NCBI RefSeq assembly: GCF_905220415.1
Contig: NC_059550.1
Location: 7,566,501-7,630,500, forward strand
Length of the DNA stretch: 64,000 bases
Direction of reading: 5' to 3'
Origin: Colias croceus
Taxonomy: Eukaryota > Arthropoda > Insecta > Lepidoptera > Pieridae
In this document: positions 32,248 through 46,492 of the stretch, piece after piece
How positions within the stretch are numbered: the first letter of the stretch is position 1
Layout of the letters: the number at the start of each line of letters is the position of its first letter
Position numbers and translations under genes: made by a program
The notes under the pieces: model-generated
Told to the model about the DNA's origin: nothing
What the model saw: only the letters and a program-made list of their open reading frames with translations
Databases searched by the model: none

Positions 32248-34547
32248 TTTGTACGATAAAAAACTGTTTAGAGTTGTATGCCCTTACTGAAAAATATACG
32301 ATACCTACTTAGGTAGATATTTCAAAAAGGTGTGAGTTTTACTGATCAGTAGTTATATTTTTTATTGATTTTTCTAAATGTTCTCCAATTTTAATAACTC
32401 CTCAAATACGAAGCAATTAAAATCATAGACATTACGGTCGAAACAAGTCGTTCATGTGCATACCTAAATGGGTGGTTCAGAGGTATTATTATACCTTATA
32501 ATATTTATATTGTAGTAGGTATCTACAAATCTAAAATACAAGTTTCTTTATCAGATTGATTCTATGGACGATACATAATACCTATCTAGATACTTGCAAA
32601 TGGTCAAAATCAATTAAAAAAATAGTAAAATAATAATTAGGTAGTAATAAAGACCTATATCAATTTAAAACATAAAATATTATTAAAAGCATTAATAAAA
32701 ATCATAACTACTATTATAGGGGATAAGAAGTATTTACACCAGATTTATCAAAAATAAAGTTCCATTTTGTTATAAAAAAGTCACAATATCGAACTTTTTT
32801 AAACTTTCGTCTACATTCTCGGCGTAGTTTCAAGTCGGGGTAAAACAGTTTCGGAGCTACGACGCGCTACTAGCGCCATCTATAGGTGAGTAGCTGAATC
32901 TACTAAGCATATATTTCTTAGTATGAACCGAAAATAAATTGTATTCACTTTAAAAACTAGTATTATCATTCATATATCATAAGAATATAAATTCTTAATG
33001 TTTGATTATAATAAATAAAAATAATTAGGACCTAACTGTGTAGCTTTCATGACACGATAAAGTAATTACGTTATAAGTTGGACGTAAGGAGATGCCGATT
33101 ATTTATTAAAATATACTTAATAATAAGATAATATTATTAATTGTAAAATTATATTTATTAAATGTTTTTAATGATTTAATAAAATAAATTTTAGTATAAG
33201 GTAATACATAAGTAGTAAGCACGTAGTAAGTATCTACATTAAATTAAAAAAAACTATACAACTATTAAAAAAAATATTAAGTCACACGTATCGATTGTTA
33301 GAAAATAAATTACAACTGAGTTTCTTGCAAAAAATATTTATTTTGTTCTTTTACAATTATTATTTATTTAAAAACCATGCTATGTTTTATGAGCACTCAG
33401 TTATATTTTTAGGAAGGTTTCCCTTCTATTGATTTTTAAAATAATATGCAAAATGAATGAATGCTACAATCATTTGGATTGTTATAAGTGAAATCTAATA
33501 TTGTTTAAAAAAGTAAAATACAATGGCTCTCTTATGAGACTTTTCACTCAAAAGGTTTGAAAAATCCTATGAGATATCGACCGAATAAGATTCGTATTGG
33601 AAAAATCGTCCGGTTTCTTATTAAGATCACAAGATGGCGGTATTTAATGTGTTTTTAAGATTATAGATGTCACTAGTACAGAGTAATTATAATATTTACC
33701 TTTATATGGCATAAGTGGTTTTGATACTTAAACTACTTAAAATAATATTTAATTTAGATGAAGAATAATTTCTTTACGGAATTTATTTATTTGAAAGAAT
33801 GCTAACGAAAAAATATTGTAATAACTCTATCTAGGGTCATTTTTAGAAAATGAATGATTTTTCCAATACCTACACATCTTATTTAATCGATGTCTAGTAA
33901 GAATTTCAATAAATTTTTTTTGATACGAATTCATAATAAGGTAAGTAATTTTTTTTAAACTCATTTTACCCAGTTACTTTATTCGTAGTATAAGACTATA
34001 GAGTAGTCAGTAGGTACGCTAATTTTTTTAACTTTTTTTAATGATCTTATTTTTACGGAAATAAAATACTTAGACAATCCTTTGAATTTTGAGGAAGGTA
34101 GTATCTAATCTGTGGTATAGGTATCACTTAAATAATGTATAGATAGATGTATATAATATTTAGATTGCATGGCATTGATTAGGTAAGCTTAATCTACCTA
34201 CTTAATTATCTTTGTGATTTCTAAAGGTAAATGGATAGAAAATAAGAATTTGAAGAGTCCTGTCATACCTAGTAAGTAAACTTTAATTTATTAGATTAGA
34301 CTATATATAGTTGAAAATAATTTTAATTACAAAATGTACAAAAGGTACATTCAAACATAAAAACTGTTAATTTATACCTAATAGAGCTATCTAATTTGAT
34401 AAGTTTCAATAAGTTTCACCAAGAAATAAGTTCCAATAAGAAAAACCTTATACGTAATAATAATATTATGTCTAAATAGAATATTTTTGACGTGTGTGAT
34501 TGGATCCCTTCCCCACTGACCAATGGGCAGTACAAGCCACACCCTCG
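32248..34547. other. Intergenic, no gene seen
   Basis: Strongly AT-rich. One more complex block (32790-32900) contains AGCGCCATCTA, whose partner is noted near 63006. No open frame of interest. Confidence 0.5.
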
Positions 34548-34890
34548 TATCGATATAGTGATGTAGATAGCGTGTATTTTTATCGATTATTTTTTGGTAG
34601 AGTCATATAGTATTAAGAGCGTTGCGCGTTGGTAGATTTAATTTTTATAATATTTTAAATTAATACGTATAACAGTCTAATATCGATAGAGTGATATTAA
34701 TAGATAGTGTGAATTTTTATCGATTAATTTTTGGTAGTCAGTTTTAAGAGCGATTCTTGATTTTTTTTATTATCTTATTAAATTTATAGATTCGTGTTTC
34801 ACACATTCGTATCGATAGTGATGTAGATAGCGTGAATTTTTATTGATTAATTTTTGGTAGAGCCAGTTTTAGGAGCGTTTGATTCAATTA
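34548..34890 (+). repeat. Three tandem copies of a unit of about 130 bp with TATCGATA
   Basis: Units start at 34548, 34681 and 34810 (spacing 133 and 129). Each opens with TATCGATA, continues with a GATAG(C/T)GTG(T/A)ATTTTTAT segment, then TTTTTGGTAG and an AAGAGCG/AGGAGCG block. Copies differ by substitutions and small gaps, mostly in AT-rich spacers. TATCGATA is the DRE sequence bound by DREF, and overlaps the BEAF-32 core CGATA, in flies. Confidence 0.8.
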
Positions 34891-37800
34891 TTTTAATTAT
34901 GTTGGATTAGGTTAGGAAGTTAATAGATATGCTATTAAATTTACTTATTAATTAATTGGTAGTGAAACAGCAATAGTAGGTAATGCAATTGAGCGCATGT
35001 GATGGGAACGAAAATAGGTAGGTGATGATTTTTTAGAAATAGGTATTTTCAATTTTGATGTTTTCGCTATCTAAAAAGAATGATGTTATTCCAGGATACA
35101 TACATTATTGATACAGATTATATTTGCTGAATTAGTTCAGATTTTTTTAGATGAAAATGTAGGTAGGCATTAGGTAGGTACCTACTCTAACCCAGGTAGT
35201 TTATTCAGCTAAGAGTCTCCAGGATATTCAACTTTTTGGCACGAGCGAAGCACTTTTCAGTGAATATTGAAAATAAAACAGTTTAAAAAACTTGATAGTG
35301 TATTTTATTTGAGTTTTATTTTGTTCTCCTTAGGTAAATTAGGGTTTCTTGGCCGTAGTTATCCCCGTAATATGTGGGGATTTTTAAATTATTTGAGTAT
35401 TTAAAGGTAATAAGGAAATACAATAAAATAAAATAAAACCCAAAGAAGTATTTAAATGTTTTTATTTGAATAACCATTTAACATTATTTCCGTTTAAAAC
35501 TGTACCAATAGGTACCTACTTATGTACCTACCTATCTAAAAATATTTATAAACATTTTTGTAAGTATAATTAGTAAGCTTTAATCTACCTATTGTATTAA
35601 CATTTATATAATAATATACCTATTATTTCAGGTATATACCTATCTTACTTTGTGCGATAAATCTAAATTATTGATAAACAATAATAAATCAAATTAAAAT
35701 CTAATCATTTATTAGCAATTCAACATGGTTACAACACAACAAACAACTTACATAATATAATAGCTACCTACCTGTTTGTGATAGGTAGGTAGGTACCTAC
35801 ATTTATTGTGAAATTTTGAACAATGTCTCCTATGCTAGGAAAAAAAACCTGTGTTATAGGAGACATTCATCCGCAAGTAGGTAACATAGGAACTAAGTAG
35901 TAAGACTGCAAGTAATTCCAAAATTTATAACGACAGTACTTAAACATTCATTATTTAAAAAAATATGTAGATATAATATACCTATGTACATATAAGTAGG
36001 AAAACTATGTAAATACCGTTGATAGAGAGGGATAGAGATGTAAATATTAAAGAAAGGAACAAAACTAATAAACATAATGGATTTTTATTTAATTAGGGAA
36101 TTGATTTTTTTGCGAAAATGTGAAAAACGCAAGCAAAGTCGCATACCATAAGCTAGTTTCCATATAACAGTAACGTATATTTGTTACACTATCACTCGGA
36201 ACACAAAACAAGTTATTCTGACCATCTGCCATTTTTATAATGCACTTTTTGCGAATTTGCAAAGGGGTTATCCGTTATATTATAATAAAGACAAACTGGT
36301 TCTAACGCATAGTTAAAATTTCTGATTGTTAAAATCATTTACTATATTGTATTCTATCAAAGAAGTTTTGAATTTCAGGATAATAGTCACATTTCTACTT
36401 TTGCATAGGATTCTGTACGTAAATCCAGTAGGAATTCCATTAACGAAAATTTTACTGTAATTTAGGTAAGGCTGAATAAAAGACGGTAGAATATTCAAAA
36501 ACTTTTATTAAAAATATCGTACCTACCAAGTTACATCAATGAATAATACATAAAATTTATAAAAATAGAAAATAAATCACATAATCTGTCATCAAGTTTG
36601 ATAAATATAAATAATATTACAGAAAAACAGCACGCGCAGGGTTAGATTTAACAGAAAGCAGGGAAAGGGTTAGAAAGGTCAGTGCCTATATGGGGAGCAG
36701 GGAAGGGTTAAAATGCCCTAATAACTGGCCAGTAGAAATATTAGATGCTACAAACCGGTAAAGGGTTATGTATTTTTGTGCTTTTAGCAAAGTCGTTACT
36801 GTATTTCGTTTTGCTATCTATAACTGAGTTCGTTTTTGCGTGCCACTTTTAAGGATATTTTTGGATTAACTGCCTGATATGTTCTGTTTAGCTTAGGTAT
36901 CTGTCGGTTTTAGGACAAATAATCTTTGAAAATTTAGTTTGAAAATGTCGAATAGGATATCAAAGATAAGTCACAGATATTATCAGCAAGCAGTGAAAAT
37001 AGCCGATAGTCCTTTAGAATATTTAATTAATACTTATAAAATCAGACAAAAATATATTTATCGAATTAGACTTTAAAACATAGAAAGAAATTACTGACCA
37101 CATAATAGATAATATTATACCTACACACCAATTTTATCGACGATTCTTTTTCCGATGGAAAGCTCAATGATGAATGTTAGGGTTGAGAAGAAGACTCTTG
37201 TCTGTAAATAATTTATGACTATAATATACGAATAAAATCAGAGCAATCATAGCTACATTTTATTTAGGTAATCATCATAAAGATTCATATTTCATATCTA
37301 AAATTATTGAAGTACGTAACTAGGTATAGGTAGGGATATTTTTGGTACTATCTATTTTAATAAATAGGTAATTAATCAATATCGGACACTATCTATCCAG
37401 TATCCTATTCTGAATATAACTGAAAATTAATAATAATAAAACAAATCTGAATAATAATAGTAAAATGCTTTTTAAGAAAGATATAACATCTATTTATAAC
37501 AGAAAATATTCTCATTAACCCAATGGAAGGTACAAATAATTTTATTTGGTAAAAAAGTTATATCTATTAAGATATAAAATTTGCTTTAAAATGTTTTGAA
37601 AAATTTCTTATAGGAATAATTATAAAACCCTTAGTACAAGTACTGAAATTAAGGGTTTATATTCACCACACTGATAATAACATTAAGATTAACAAACTGT
37701 GTCATCTCATTCCATTTACATGAAACAACTTGAAACCTGAATAAGGTAACCTAAAATTAAAATTGAAACACAAAACTAGAACGTTAACAACTTAAGCAAC

Positions 37801-39979
37801 ATCACGTCCATTACATTCAAGATCTTCATTTCAAGACCTTTCTGTTGAATGTAACCGCGGCCGTAGACAAAATAGGTGTGCATAGACCGACCAGCCTCGC
37901 CTGACCTCCCCCGCCTCGAACAAACTCGACAATCAGATTAGAAAACGACCAACAAATAATCCGAGAGAGGTCTAATTTGAATGGCCGAGTTGCTACAATC
38001 CGAATCAAAATTCAAAACCGCGCGCTCTCTTAATCCGCGTTGAGGATCACAATAAAAGGTAATACATTTTAACTCCTGTTAGTATGCTGAAGTAATTTCG
38101 ACCTTACAGCATCAGATAAAGAGATTAGAACGTCTTGCCGGTGACAAAATAAGATTATCCAAGCGAAAGTAGAAGGTGAAAGGGAGACATTTTGTGCTAA
38201 GGTTTGATTTGCACTGAGCTTGCAAACACTAACAAAAACAGCTTAAGCATTCATTTTCATTCTGATAACTTACACGTTACACGTAATACGTACGAACATT
38301 ATATTATTTTATTAAAATGACGAAGGTAATGGGTATCTTTTCATATTCAAGCAGAAAGTGATATAGGCATTCAGTTTTGACGCAAACGAACAGTAGAGCT
38401 TTGTCGTATGTAAAATTATAGTCCAGATATTATCACATAATATATAGATTGGGATTATGATATAGGAGATTATGACATAGTATTATGTAACTATTCCATT
38501 TCGTGATTGATTTCTCTTACAATCTTTGCTTAAAAAACATGAAAGCACGGCATGTGGTTCTCAGTGTGCCACCACCCTTCCAGCAGGTGTCGGTCGGGCC
38601 GCCATAACCAACGCAACTCATTTGTGCCTCGCAATTAACCCGCAGGAATCGTGATTCGAACACAACACGAAATAGTTTCACATATTCGCATTCTGTCCTC
38701 CCTTGGAATTGCGTGCATGTCGTTACGTTCCTTGTGATGGTTTTATTAAATTTTAATCTGGTTTATTAGGACTTGAAAGAAATAAGTTACATAAAACTAT
38801 TGTTTCTATTTTTGACTTCTTCAGAAATAAAAAATAAAAATTATCGGTAATAAGACGTATTCGGTTCAGTTGTACAATCTACTAGTAAGAGTGTCTTTAT
38901 GTACATAAAGTCTTAAAGCTATTAATAAACCTAATTTACTGGTAATATTATGTACCCACCTAACCTATGTATTTAATCATATTTGCCAATTAAGTTCTCA
39001 TTCATTTATTTATTCAATCAAAAGCATATCAAAGTAAACATTTGAAATTATTCTTATTGACTGTAACAATATTATTTTCATCCTAATCACTTCATAATAA
39101 ATACAATCATATTATATAATCCTCCTTCATAAAACGCTTCACTTACAAATGCATCTCTCAACATATCTAAATCCGTAATAGCTGGTAATTCAGGAAGGTA
39201 AATAACAAAGAAATATGTAACACAAAAGGCTTTTAGGGTGGGACGTGGACAATTTTACACGAGTATTTACAACCTCGCTGTCCAACGGTCTAGGGAAATT
39301 GTGGGGATAGTCATGCGACGTGAATGTCGATGAAATTTAAATTAACTTGATGTCGATATTTAAGACACATGTTTTGGATTTACGTACAAAAAATCACATC
39401 TGTCTGAAAATTAGTATATTGTAAATAGGCAACTTGAACAATAAAATCTACATATAACCTACGTAGTATTTTCAAATTGACTTTATCACAAAAGCATTTC
39501 TTACTTTACTTAATCATCTGATAATTTATACATATACTAAAAAAAAAGGAAAATTTATAATACCTATAAGTATAATAAAAATAAGTGTAACAATATTATA
39601 AATTATTATCAGAAGCTTAGTTTTGTGAGTATTTATTCATTCTAAAATAAATATCTACGATCAATTATTAGAAGCGTAGGTAATAGCAGATATACTGAAG
39701 TATAATATGTATTTATTTTCCTTCTATGTGCAATATATTCGTGCGTACTGTTTTGTTATGATTACATTATAGTTTAATAAATTAAGCAATTATGTAACCT
39801 TACTTATCCACAGGAGAAAAGTTTTAATTTAAAATTCAAATTCAATCATTACGCCTTTAAATATAACATCGATAACTTACCGCAATCACTATGCAACCAT
39901 CATCAACACCGCATTCGGAAAATCTACACTTAACCGAAGAGGCAGCCCTCCCATTTATCCTTACACTCGCTGTCCTGTC
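34891..39979. other. Intergenic, no gene seen
   Basis: AT-rich. Palindromic TAGGTACCTA-type strings are frequent at 35160-35900. AGGGTTA recurs four times within 36638-36765. A hairpin of about 11-base arms lies at 37623-37660. More complex islands at 37800-38050 (two TAATCC sites) and 38530-38720 are possible enhancers. No supported gene or transposon boundary. Confidence 0.45.
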
Positions 39980-40021
39980 GGGAGGGTGGGCGCAGGGACT
40001 AGGGAGGGAGGGGGAGGGGGG
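39980..40021 (+). repeat. G-rich tract with quadruplex potential
   Basis: At least six runs of three or more guanines occur within 42 bases, ending in GGGGGAGGGGGG, with loops of 1-6 bases. It fits the standard G-quadruplex definition several times over. It lies in a complex island, not near a recognised gene start. Confidence 0.8.
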
Positions 40022-43000
40022 CAAAGGGCGCTAGCGCAACTAAGCACTGATTTGCCCTTTGAATAAGTTCTATGTTTTACGGTATCCAAAGTTTTTGGCA
40101 CAAATAACAATGTGTGCGAGTTTTCACGCGCGCCGAATAAGTTGGGTCTTGGCTAAAATTGATATAGCGACTTGGTAATTAGATTCAAGGGTTGCTCTGA
40201 TTTCTTGAAAAGTAATTTCGGATCTCGCATTAACTTTGTATTAGTTTACATATATTAATGCTAATTATGTGTGTTTTAAATTGTTCTGGAGTTGGTTTCG
40301 GAACTATTGTATAAAAAATGTTTAACGATTTCAATACATTTATTATTGGGTATTTCAATCTGTTATGGTTACCGATATAATAAAATTATATTTATTCCGA
40401 CTTAACATTTAGCTAAAAGTTTATACTAAATGATTGTGTATCTATATCATTCCCCTCATTTTATCTTCAATGTATATCTTATACCTACTTTCTCTACTAC
40501 CTTATCAAAATATATAAATTATAGTTATAATAAACATAAATAAAATAATCTACCGTTCCTTCTTCTTATCGTTATTTAAACTTCAAAATATTTTCAATAA
40601 AAAGCCTATATATACCATAAACATAGTAAAATAGCCGAGTGGGCGGGCGGGGGTGCGAGCCATCAGTCTGGCCGAGCAATTGAGATGATGAATTAATCCA
40701 ACAAATGTGACGCTATCACTTAGCCCTAATGTAGGGATATAATGTTACCATGAAAATTTTCGCCGGAATATCTGCGTAAGGACGGTGTGATGCTGGGTTG
40801 ATATTTTTTTGCTTAAATATTCTTCAGCTTGAGCACGTAGAATTATTTATTGTAGGTATATGATACTATTTTAATTTTTTATGTTATCTGCCTAGTATTA
40901 CTGTCAAATTTTGAATGTGTATATTTAGCTTAACATTGTCAAATATGAATTATTGTAAAGTGTTTATGTTTGTCACTACTATATGAGCATCATTTTTTGT
41001 ACATCTTCACATTTGCAGACAACTCGAAATATTTAATTTACATCAGGATTATGCGAAAAATGATATCAAGAAAAATGAAAAACTTCATCTTTCTATATTC
41101 ATAATAATAAAAGGTTATGTATGTATGTTACCGAAAATAAATTATTCTCAACACTATACCTATTTTAATTTCCTGTAACCCAAAATAACATACAAGCAAC
41201 TGCATTCCACACGAACACACAATAAAATCATAAAAATAGTTTCCTTTATCCCATAACAGTCTCTTTTTATACGTACCTTTATACGGGACACTTTTGCGTA
41301 CATAAATTAAACTGACGCATCATTTCCACAGGGTGACTGTACAATATCTACTTTTCTCTAAACTCTATTATTTGAATGTCTCTCATCCTGAGAAGGGTCG
41401 CGTGTGCTCGCCTGATAATGTAATTAAAACAACACCTCTATTTGAAACATTTAACGAGTTTTACTTTGATGTCATTATTTTAAAATTAACTTTTCTATAA
41501 TTTTTATTGGTGAGTTAAATTATGTCGCTAAAATTGTTAGGTACAATTTAGATCTTTTATATTTAAGAATACGCAAAATATGAGGTTACTCAAGTAAAAA
41601 TGTATACGAGTAAATTATTATCTATTATAATGTATTTATTTACGTGTACTAAATACAAATTAATCATTTTAAATACACAAAACAACATAAACAGTAAATA
41701 TCATTTTCCAGTTTCTAGCACACTAAAGCAAATTTACAGTACCTTACCTACACAAAAAGGAATCACTCTTACCGTGAGGTAGAACGGGCAATTCAAGCGC
41801 CTAAAAATTAAAATAAAGACCGCCATTTTAGTTTTAAACAATTAAAAGAGTGCGAATAGCTGCTTACAGCGCGGACAATTCATATTTCGAAGGGAGCCGA
41901 GTTGACCAATAGTGTGCATTTAACCCTTTCAGAGATTAGAGAGCATTGTTTCAAACCGTGTTTGTTTCGAATTCGGAACGCCCGCCATATTGTTCATTCA
42001 AAATGGACGTGCTAACAATGGGTCACCATTGTTCTAGACGGACTGCGTCTGCAAAGTGAACGAATGTTGGCTATTGTTTTACCGTATTCTAATTTTGAAT
42101 TTTTAATATCGTTCCGTGTGTCGATGGTTGAGTGCTGCCAGTGTACTTATTTTACTGAAGCCTTAAAAGCTACGCTGTTTTGTTTTAATGCTGCGGTTGA
42201 GAGGAATTTATCACAGAGTATATTTACAGGCTAGTGAGTAAATTAAGGGGGATTGTACTGGAGTTGCCATTCTTCCTGCCAGACTTTATGAGGCCGATAT
42301 GTATAATAGACTTAATGCTTACTAATTTTAATTTTGAAAATATAACAGATACCAGAGTTAAATAATTGAATTTTAACTTTCACTAATTATATACTTACAA
42401 AATTTATTATTCTGTAGGCATTTGAATATCTATGTTATAATTATTTACTTTATTAAATTCCAATTCTGCTGTAAGTACTTCTCAGTTAACATGACGTGTA
42501 TTGATTTATAGGAATATATTTTAAACAAATGTCGGTATTATCGTAACTTTATAGTGATGGTAATGAAAAATATGGTACCTATTGTGAATGTATGCGATAG
42601 AACTATAATTAGAACTTACAAAAGTAATCTCTAGTAAAATAAATATACTTAGAGCAATATATTTTTTTACTTTTATACCTTCTTCATAAAGGGTCATTAT
42701 TTTACGCACAAACACGAAATTCGATCAACAATAATGAAATTAACATGGGTCGAATAATCCCGAAAACCGGAATTACTCGTTTCCATTGAAGGTACGCATT
42801 TTAGGGTTAAAACTAGATCATTCTTTTGACCGTCGCGGTGGGCTCGTACAAAAAATATTGATGTAATGTAGTCAAATTTTCGGTAATAAAGTTTTGTCAA
42901 CACTAAAACGCTGGGGTAACATGACAAATTGTTATACGAAATAATTGTTGTTGACGGCGTGCTGTAGCTTAGATAGCATCGATCATTTCTGTGGGTTTTT

Positions 43001-46000
43001 AATGGAAGGTACAAATATTGTTATCATTTATAGGTGTGTTATTATGGAATAAAATATGTCAAATTTGAGTGCGCGTTGATTCTATATGTTGAATATTTTA
43101 AGGAAACGGAAGGTTTGTTATAGAAAAATAAACACTACTAAAACTTTCATTTATAATAAATGAAATGGTGCCATAGTTAAAGCATTAGGTCCTAAATTAT
43201 TACCTCGATTTATTAAAAAAAACTTGTAATTTACATTTTATACATATACCTAATGAGACATATAATGATGGTATGGCTCATGCGTGCAAATTCTCTCTTT
43301 TATTGACAACACCATAACACAATGGATATTCAATTGCAAATATGCAATACAACGTGCAAATCCGGCTAGACTATTCAATTGTATCTCTATAGATATAAAT
43401 TAGTAAGTATACGTGCTTCAGTAAGTCCAGCTGAGGCCAAGTCTTCGTCAGAGGAACATTCCTTTGAAGTTTCTTGTTACATTTGAATAATGATTGCCTT
43501 TATCAATAATTAGACATGTTAGATGTATTTTTGTCATTTCTTCTTTTTTAATAAACCGTTTTTTTGTTGGTAAATCCTTTAATTTAATTCCGTGTGATGT
43601 ACCTTATACCTATATAATTATAAATTAATCCATTTAAGGGTTGATTGTTGTAGTACTTATAAGGACTCGACCATCTCGACAAATCTGTTAATTTTAAGGC
43701 ACTACGTTAATATTTACCAATAAGCAGAATAAAAAAACATTCAAATATATTAACAACAACAAAATCGAACAAACACTTAGTTACCATCAAGTACTTTCTG
43801 TAACTAACAACATTTTTACAATTACCAAGTTATATTTTACCCCCCAGCGTAACCAATTAAAAACGCCAATTGTTCTAGTTAAATCGGTGAGCAAATTGAT
43901 AATTGAAGAACTCCCATTGAAACGTCATGTGAAATATCACGCCTGCTGTAATTCAATAATAAAACATCTATGATTAACCATTCGTACGTGTTGTCTGCGA
44001 TTGAAATAAAAAATGGCGACATCGAGTGCTTTCACGAGTGCAGCCTTATGCGCGCAGTGTAAATTACCAATTAGAAGCCTTTTGATACTGGTGCTAACAA
44101 AAAAAGCAATCGTCACTATTGCATCTGAGCTAAATAAGGTTCTGTATGATATTCGTCTGTTTTACTTTTGTAGATGTAGGGAGTGTGAAAATAATTGTGT
44201 AGCTAGAAATGCATTTTCCAGGAACTTAAAAGCTACAAAATATATGAAAGCTAGCTAATAATATTATGTTACATTACCTATTAGTATCGGCCTCAGTGAT
44301 TATAAATGCTTTTACTTGTATCCATGGAATCTTATTTACCTATATGAAGGTGTAATAAATAATAATTAAATATTACACACATTATAATTGTGAACATCTG
44401 AAATAAATGTTTTTGTTAAAATCATACAGCAGATAATATTGTTACATGGACGTAGTTACTTAGTGAAACCCATTATTCCTTTTTGCGTTTTCTTTTCGTG
44501 ATTTATCTTTCATAATTTTACTTTAGATTTTAATGAAACCTTTACATTTTGGCTAAGTTTACTAAGGAAAATATTTTAAGTTACCTTTCCAGTTGCACAC
44601 AACTAATCACAACACGGAATCCTAAAAATGTATCGTACCTTGATTGTGGGACCTTAATTAGCGCAATGCTACAACACTGAGTGGTCGTGGAATTGCCACT
44701 TTTTTCCCGATTGTACCTCTTTCGCTTTTGATTGTACCGTCACGTGGCGATGTGCCAATTAATGTTGGATCATTTCAATTGTACCGCAACCTCTTTTAGC
44801 ATTCCTTAGATCCTAATTAGATCTGTTTTGTTTGTCATCTCGCCTGTTTGGTGTTCGCGAAATTCCCTTTTTTAAAGTTTCAGGGAGGTTACACTTACCT
44901 TCTTTGTTTTATACCTATTAATAAACAGCTTGTTCCAATGCTTCCAGAGAATAAAGTTTAAATTGGATTAACCAATACCTACTTATTAAGTCATGGTAAA
45001 AAAATATAGAAAAAAATATAGAAGCGAATAATTCGAATAAATACCTAATATAATTTACAATATGGTTACTAATTAATACAAGAAGCCAACTATAAATAAT
45101 TTTTACTTTTGTTTAATCAATTATCTAGATACTTATATAAGCAGATCTAGAATTAATACATCGTTCTAGAAAGTTACTAGACGAAACTATATAGAGCTTT
45201 TGAAATACATATTAAAGCTGTATAAAGCTTCCGTAATAATGCAACATACAATGGTTTAAAGAATAATTGTTTACAATCGATTGCCAGCTATACAGCATTG
45301 TACGCCGATAAAACATCTATGGTTTAAGAAGCCTGCAGCACTCAGAGGGATCCAGTATGCGAGAGTGAACTATGAAAACAAAAAAACAAATAAGATGCAG
45401 AAAAACATGATGTCATTTTACAGTTATTTTATTTTAATTTTTATTTAGATACCGATGATATGAAATGGTATATTCATTGATTATTCCAATACGACTACAA
45501 AATTCTCAGCTACATTTGTTAAGCATAACTAAAACGTAATATGCAAATACTCTACTTTTAAATAAATTTCCTACAAATTGAATTCAATTTTAAATAAACT
45601 ATTCGATAAATACATTAACAAATTACAATTTCAAAAATAACTTCATATAAAACATTAAAATATTTGAATAATCCTATGATTTAATATAAAAAACACCATC
45701 TTTAGTTCTTTATAATATTTTTAACAATAATTCCAAGTTTTGGAGTATTTTACAGTCTAGTCTGTGGCCTGTGACTATTGTAGAGGCATGCGTTGATATA
45801 ATAAGCAATTCTTAAAACATATTGAAATTAGAATCGCAAACATCGAAATTATTTCAAACACAATTTAAATATGTTAAAACTGTTCCTGTTGCATGAAGCG
45901 ATCCAAAGCCGATGGCTCCGGGCAGGCTGTCATTAAAAGGCTTTTAATTCTTGATGCTTTCCCCATTCGCCGCGACAATACGTGATTCTGAAATACAACA

Positions 46001-46492
46001 TATACAATATTTCATTTTTGCTTTAAAAATATAAAATTTGAGTTAAAAATAAGGTTTCCAATCTTTATTATTTATAGTACTTATACAACAAAAAAGAATA
46101 GGTATCACCTACGTTTAAAAAAGTTGCAATAGTTTTTAACAAGTATGAGTGATACCGTTTCATGGAAATTTTCTTAAATTATGTAGGTATATCTACTATT
46201 TTTTAGAACATCAAGTAGGTACAAATTTAGATGTCTCTTTCAATTTCAGCCGTTTTCGAAAACAAATTCTATCACCAGTACAATTACAGAATTTCAATAT
46301 TTATGAGTAAAAATATCCGGCAGACAAAGTGACATTCACATCTTTAAAATTACTATAACCTATCTATGGATTGATGGCAGAAGCTTTTTTTATATACCTA
46401 ATAAAAAAATACTGACTGAGACTGAGACGCTATAATTTTATAATCGCCGCGAATTTTCCTCTACCTCTAAAATAAATAAATAAAATATATCA
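40022..46492. other. Intergenic, no gene seen
   Basis: AT-rich with complex islands at 40620-40720, 41330-41420, 41860-42140 and 44680-44870. The open frame at 44013-44258 starts in a fair context (AAAAATGGCG) but has no domain and a cysteine-scattered, non-repetitive product of 81 aa; it is left uncalled. No repeat boundary was recognised. Confidence 0.45.
42014..42033. promoter_or_regulatory. Inverted pair of SOX-like sites
   Basis: AACAATGG and CCATTGTT form perfect 8-base inverted arms around a GTCA spacer. ACAATGG is a typical SOX-family target. The middle reads GGGTCA, a nuclear receptor half-site. The setting is a complex island in the gene desert. Function is inference. Confidence 0.3.

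Noticed and set aside
36638..36765. AGGGTTA repeats as an interstitial telomere tract
   Set aside because: Only four scattered copies, not in tandem, and the insect telomere unit is TTAGG; chance or local duplication is more likely.
44013..44258. 81-codon + strand open frame with a fair start context
   Set aside because: No domain, signal peptide or relatives recognised, and no splice structure; a chance open frame is likely.
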